The notes below the pieces were generated by a model. That model ran no database searches. It worked only from the letters and a program-made list of their open reading frames with translations, and was not told the DNA's origin. DNA of 64,000 bases from assembly GCF_963576545.1 (NCBI RefSeq), contig NC_083644.1, positions 29,573,729 to 29,637,728 of the forward strand, written 5' to 3'. Origin of the DNA: Limanda limanda (taxonomy: Eukaryota; Chordata; Actinopteri; Pleuronectiformes; Pleuronectidae). Position 1 is the first letter of the stretch, and each line of letters starts with the position of its first letter. The position numbers and the translations under genes are program-made. Below, piece by piece: positions 62,807 to 64,000 of the stretch.

Positions 62807-64000
62807 GGAAACGGGGAGATAAGCCTTTTTTGGAAGCATTGATTAAGATTTCTGACTTTTTCATCACATGTCAGCCCAAGTGTCAGAAAAGCGCTGGAAA
62901 CAGGGAGATAAGCCTTTTTTGGAAGAAATGGTTAAATTCTTGAATTTTTCATCACACATCATCCCAAATGTCACTAAACAGCTGGAAACGGGGAGATAAG
63001 CCTTTTTTGGAAGCAATGGTTAACATTTTGACTTTTTCATCACATATCAGTTCCAGTGTCAGAAAAGCGCTGGAAACAGGGAGATCTGCCTTTTTTTGGA
63101 AGAAAAGGTTAAATTCTTGAATTTTTCATCACACATCATCCCAAATGTCACTAAACAGCTGGAAACGGGGAGATAAGCCTTTTTTGGAAACATTGATTAA
63201 GATTTCTGACTTTTTCATCACATGTCAGCCCAAGTGTCAGAAAAGCGCTGGAAACAGGGAGATAAGCCTTTTTTGGAAGAAATGGTTAAATTCTTGAATT
63301 TTTCATCACACATCATCCCAAATGTCACTTAACAGCTGGAAACGGGGAGATAAGCCTTTTTTGGAAGCATTGATTAAGATTTCTGACTTTTTCATCACAT
63401 ATCAGCCCAAGTGTCAGAAAAGCGCTGGAAACAGGGAGATCTGCCTTTTTTTGGAAGAAAAGGTTAAATTCTTGAATTTTTCATCACACATCATCCCAAA
63501 TGTCACTAAACAGCTGGAAATGGGGAGATAAGCCTTTTTTGGAAGCAATGGTTAACATTTTGACTTTTTCATCACATATCAGCTCCAGTGTCAGAAAAGC
63601 GCTGGAAACAGGGAGATCTGCCTTTTTTTGGAAGAAAAGGTTAAATTCTTGAATTTTTCATCACACATCATCCCAAATGTCACTAAACAGCTGGAAACGG
63701 GGAGATAAGCCTTTTTTGGAAGCATTGATTAAGATTTCTGACTTTTTCATCACATGTCAGCCCAAGTGTCAGAAAAGCGCTGGAAACAGGGAGATAAGCC
63801 TTTTTTGGAAGAAATGATTAAATTCTTGAATTTTTCATCACACATCATCCCAAATGTCACTAAACAGCTGGAAACGGGGAGATAAGCCTTTTTTGGAAGC
63901 AATGGTTAACATTTTGACTTTTTCATCACATATCAGTTCCAGTGTCAGAAAAGCGCTGGAAACAGGGAGATCTGCCTTTTTTTGGAAGAAAAGGTTAAAT

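Larger units (their letters stand above)
1..64000 (+). repeat. Satellite DNA array, 88-89 bp monomers in 177-bp dimers
   Basis: Every stretch I read is a copy of one 88-89 bp monomer, head to tail and always in the same orientation. The start GGAAACRGGGASATAAGCC, the T-run followed by GGAAG, and the block TTTTTCATCACA recur in almost every monomer. Two classes, A (ending AGCGCT) and B (ending ACAGCT), usually alternate as a dimer of about 177 bp. No unique sequence, mobile element, RNA gene or coding region interrupts the array, and both window ends cut through it. Long satellite arrays with higher-order repeats are known from eukaryotic centromeres, pericentromeres and subtelomeres; which applies here cannot be read from the sequence. 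I do not recognise the family. Confidence 0.98.
44330..64000 (+). repeat. Right-hand satellite domain (GAGATCT/GAAGAAAAGG subfamily)
   Basis: From about 44.33 kb the array becomes regular AB dimers. B monomers with GAAGAAAAGGTTAAATTC and GAGATCTGCC alternate with standard B monomers, and A1 (GATTAAGATTTCTGAC) with A2. GGACATAAGCC monomers, common to the left, vanish. Variants limited to this domain include GGAATTATTGATTAAG, CAGTTCCAG, GGAAATGGGG and GAAATGATTAAATTC. No gene or insertion is visible across the domain. Confidence 0.93.
61923..64000 (+). repeat. 8.5-kb offset duplication, right copy (cut by window end)
   Basis: Partner of the 53.4-55.5 kb block: GGAAACATTGATTAAG near 63,187, CACTTAACAGC near 63,326, GGAAATGGGG at 63518, GATTAAATTC near 63,815. 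No one-base indels were noticed here, unlike in the left copy. The array runs off the end of the window inside a B-prime monomer. Confidence 0.8.

Noticed and set aside
1..64000. CRISPR array, because of the regular short repeats
   Set aside because: The segments between conserved blocks are themselves repeated a few types at a time, not unique spacers. There are no cas genes or leader, and the period is 88 bp with no repeat/spacer boundary.
1..64000. Box C/D snoRNA-like elements on the minus strand (GTGATGA matches box C and CTGACA contains box D, about 60 nt apart from B into A)
   Set aside because: The bases flanking the two boxes do not pair into the terminal stem such RNAs need. Both motifs are short and follow simply from the satellite consensus TTTTTCATCACA and TGTCAG.
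1..64000. Rho-independent terminators or Pol III terminators at the T6-T9 runs
   Set aside because: No GC-rich hairpin precedes the runs and no Pol III A and B boxes were seen; the runs are part of every monomer.
1..64000. Bacterial or phage origin of the sequence
   Set aside because: Not one coding region in 64 kb, and nested higher-order tandem repeats, are typical of eukaryotic satellite DNA and not known from bacterial genomes.
1..64000. Tandem repeats inside a large repetitive protein gene
   Set aside because: Monomers of 88 and 89 bp and varying T-runs do not keep a frame, and every frame has stops (TAA in GATAAGCC, TGA and TAA around GGTTAA) within about two dimers.
1..64000. Telomeric repeat or a transposon terminal inverted repeat within the array
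   Set aside because: No TTAGGG-type or TTTAGGG-type tract was seen, and the palindromes AGCGCT and CAGCTG at monomer junctions are six bases long and not paired as element ends.

Overview
The whole 64-kb window is one uninterrupted tandem satellite array. By eye it holds roughly 720 head-to-tail monomers of 88-89 bp, all in the same orientation. I found no gene, RNA gene, transposon, unique sequence, inversion or telomeric repeat, and neither end of the array lies inside the window. GC content is about 38% (hand count on consensus monomers: 36/88 for an A monomer, 31/88 for a B monomer). An array of this size, with this nested higher-order structure, points to centromeric, pericentromeric or subtelomeric heterochromatin of a eukaryote. 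I do not recognise the family and cannot name the organism.

The basic grammar is two monomer classes. A monomers end in AGCGCT and B monomers end in ACAGCT; both start GGAAACRGGG. A comes in a form with GATTAAG (89 bp) and forms with GGTTAACATTTTGAC (88 bp). B carries GGTTAAATTCTTGAATT (88 bp, or 89 bp when its T-run has seven T). AB makes a dimer of about 177 bp, close to a nucleosome repeat. In the middle of the window AAB trimers of about 265 bp are mixed in.

Layout. (1) 1 to about 9.2 kb: mostly AB dimers in a higher-order repeat (HOR) of about 3.0 kb (34 monomers), then a 1,236-bp duplication. (2) About 9.2-44.3 kb: AAB/AB mixture, with a 1,058-bp duplication, a 6,093-bp HOR (69 monomers) present about 2.4 times from 12.1 to 26.5 kb, rearranged derivatives to 30.9 kb, a segmental duplication (30.9-36.9 versus 36.9-41.6 kb), and 440-bp and 1,319-bp local duplications. 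(3) About 44.3-64 kb: a distinct subfamily of regular AB dimers marked by GAGATCT and GAAGAAAAGG, with duplications of 356 and 708 bp, about 3.2-3.4 kb and about 8.5 kb offset.

The most interesting points are: a motif at every monomer junction that matches the mammalian CENP-B box at 11 of 17 positions, including TGGAAACGGG in A monomers; CpG-decay-type variants at exactly those sites; a 1,236-bp (14-monomer) step that recurs between copies in several separate places; a chimeric monomer at the 44.3-kb subfamily border; and a cluster of private one-base indels at 50.6-58.6 kb that looks like assembly consensus error. Every open reading frame in the window is a by-product of the repeat.
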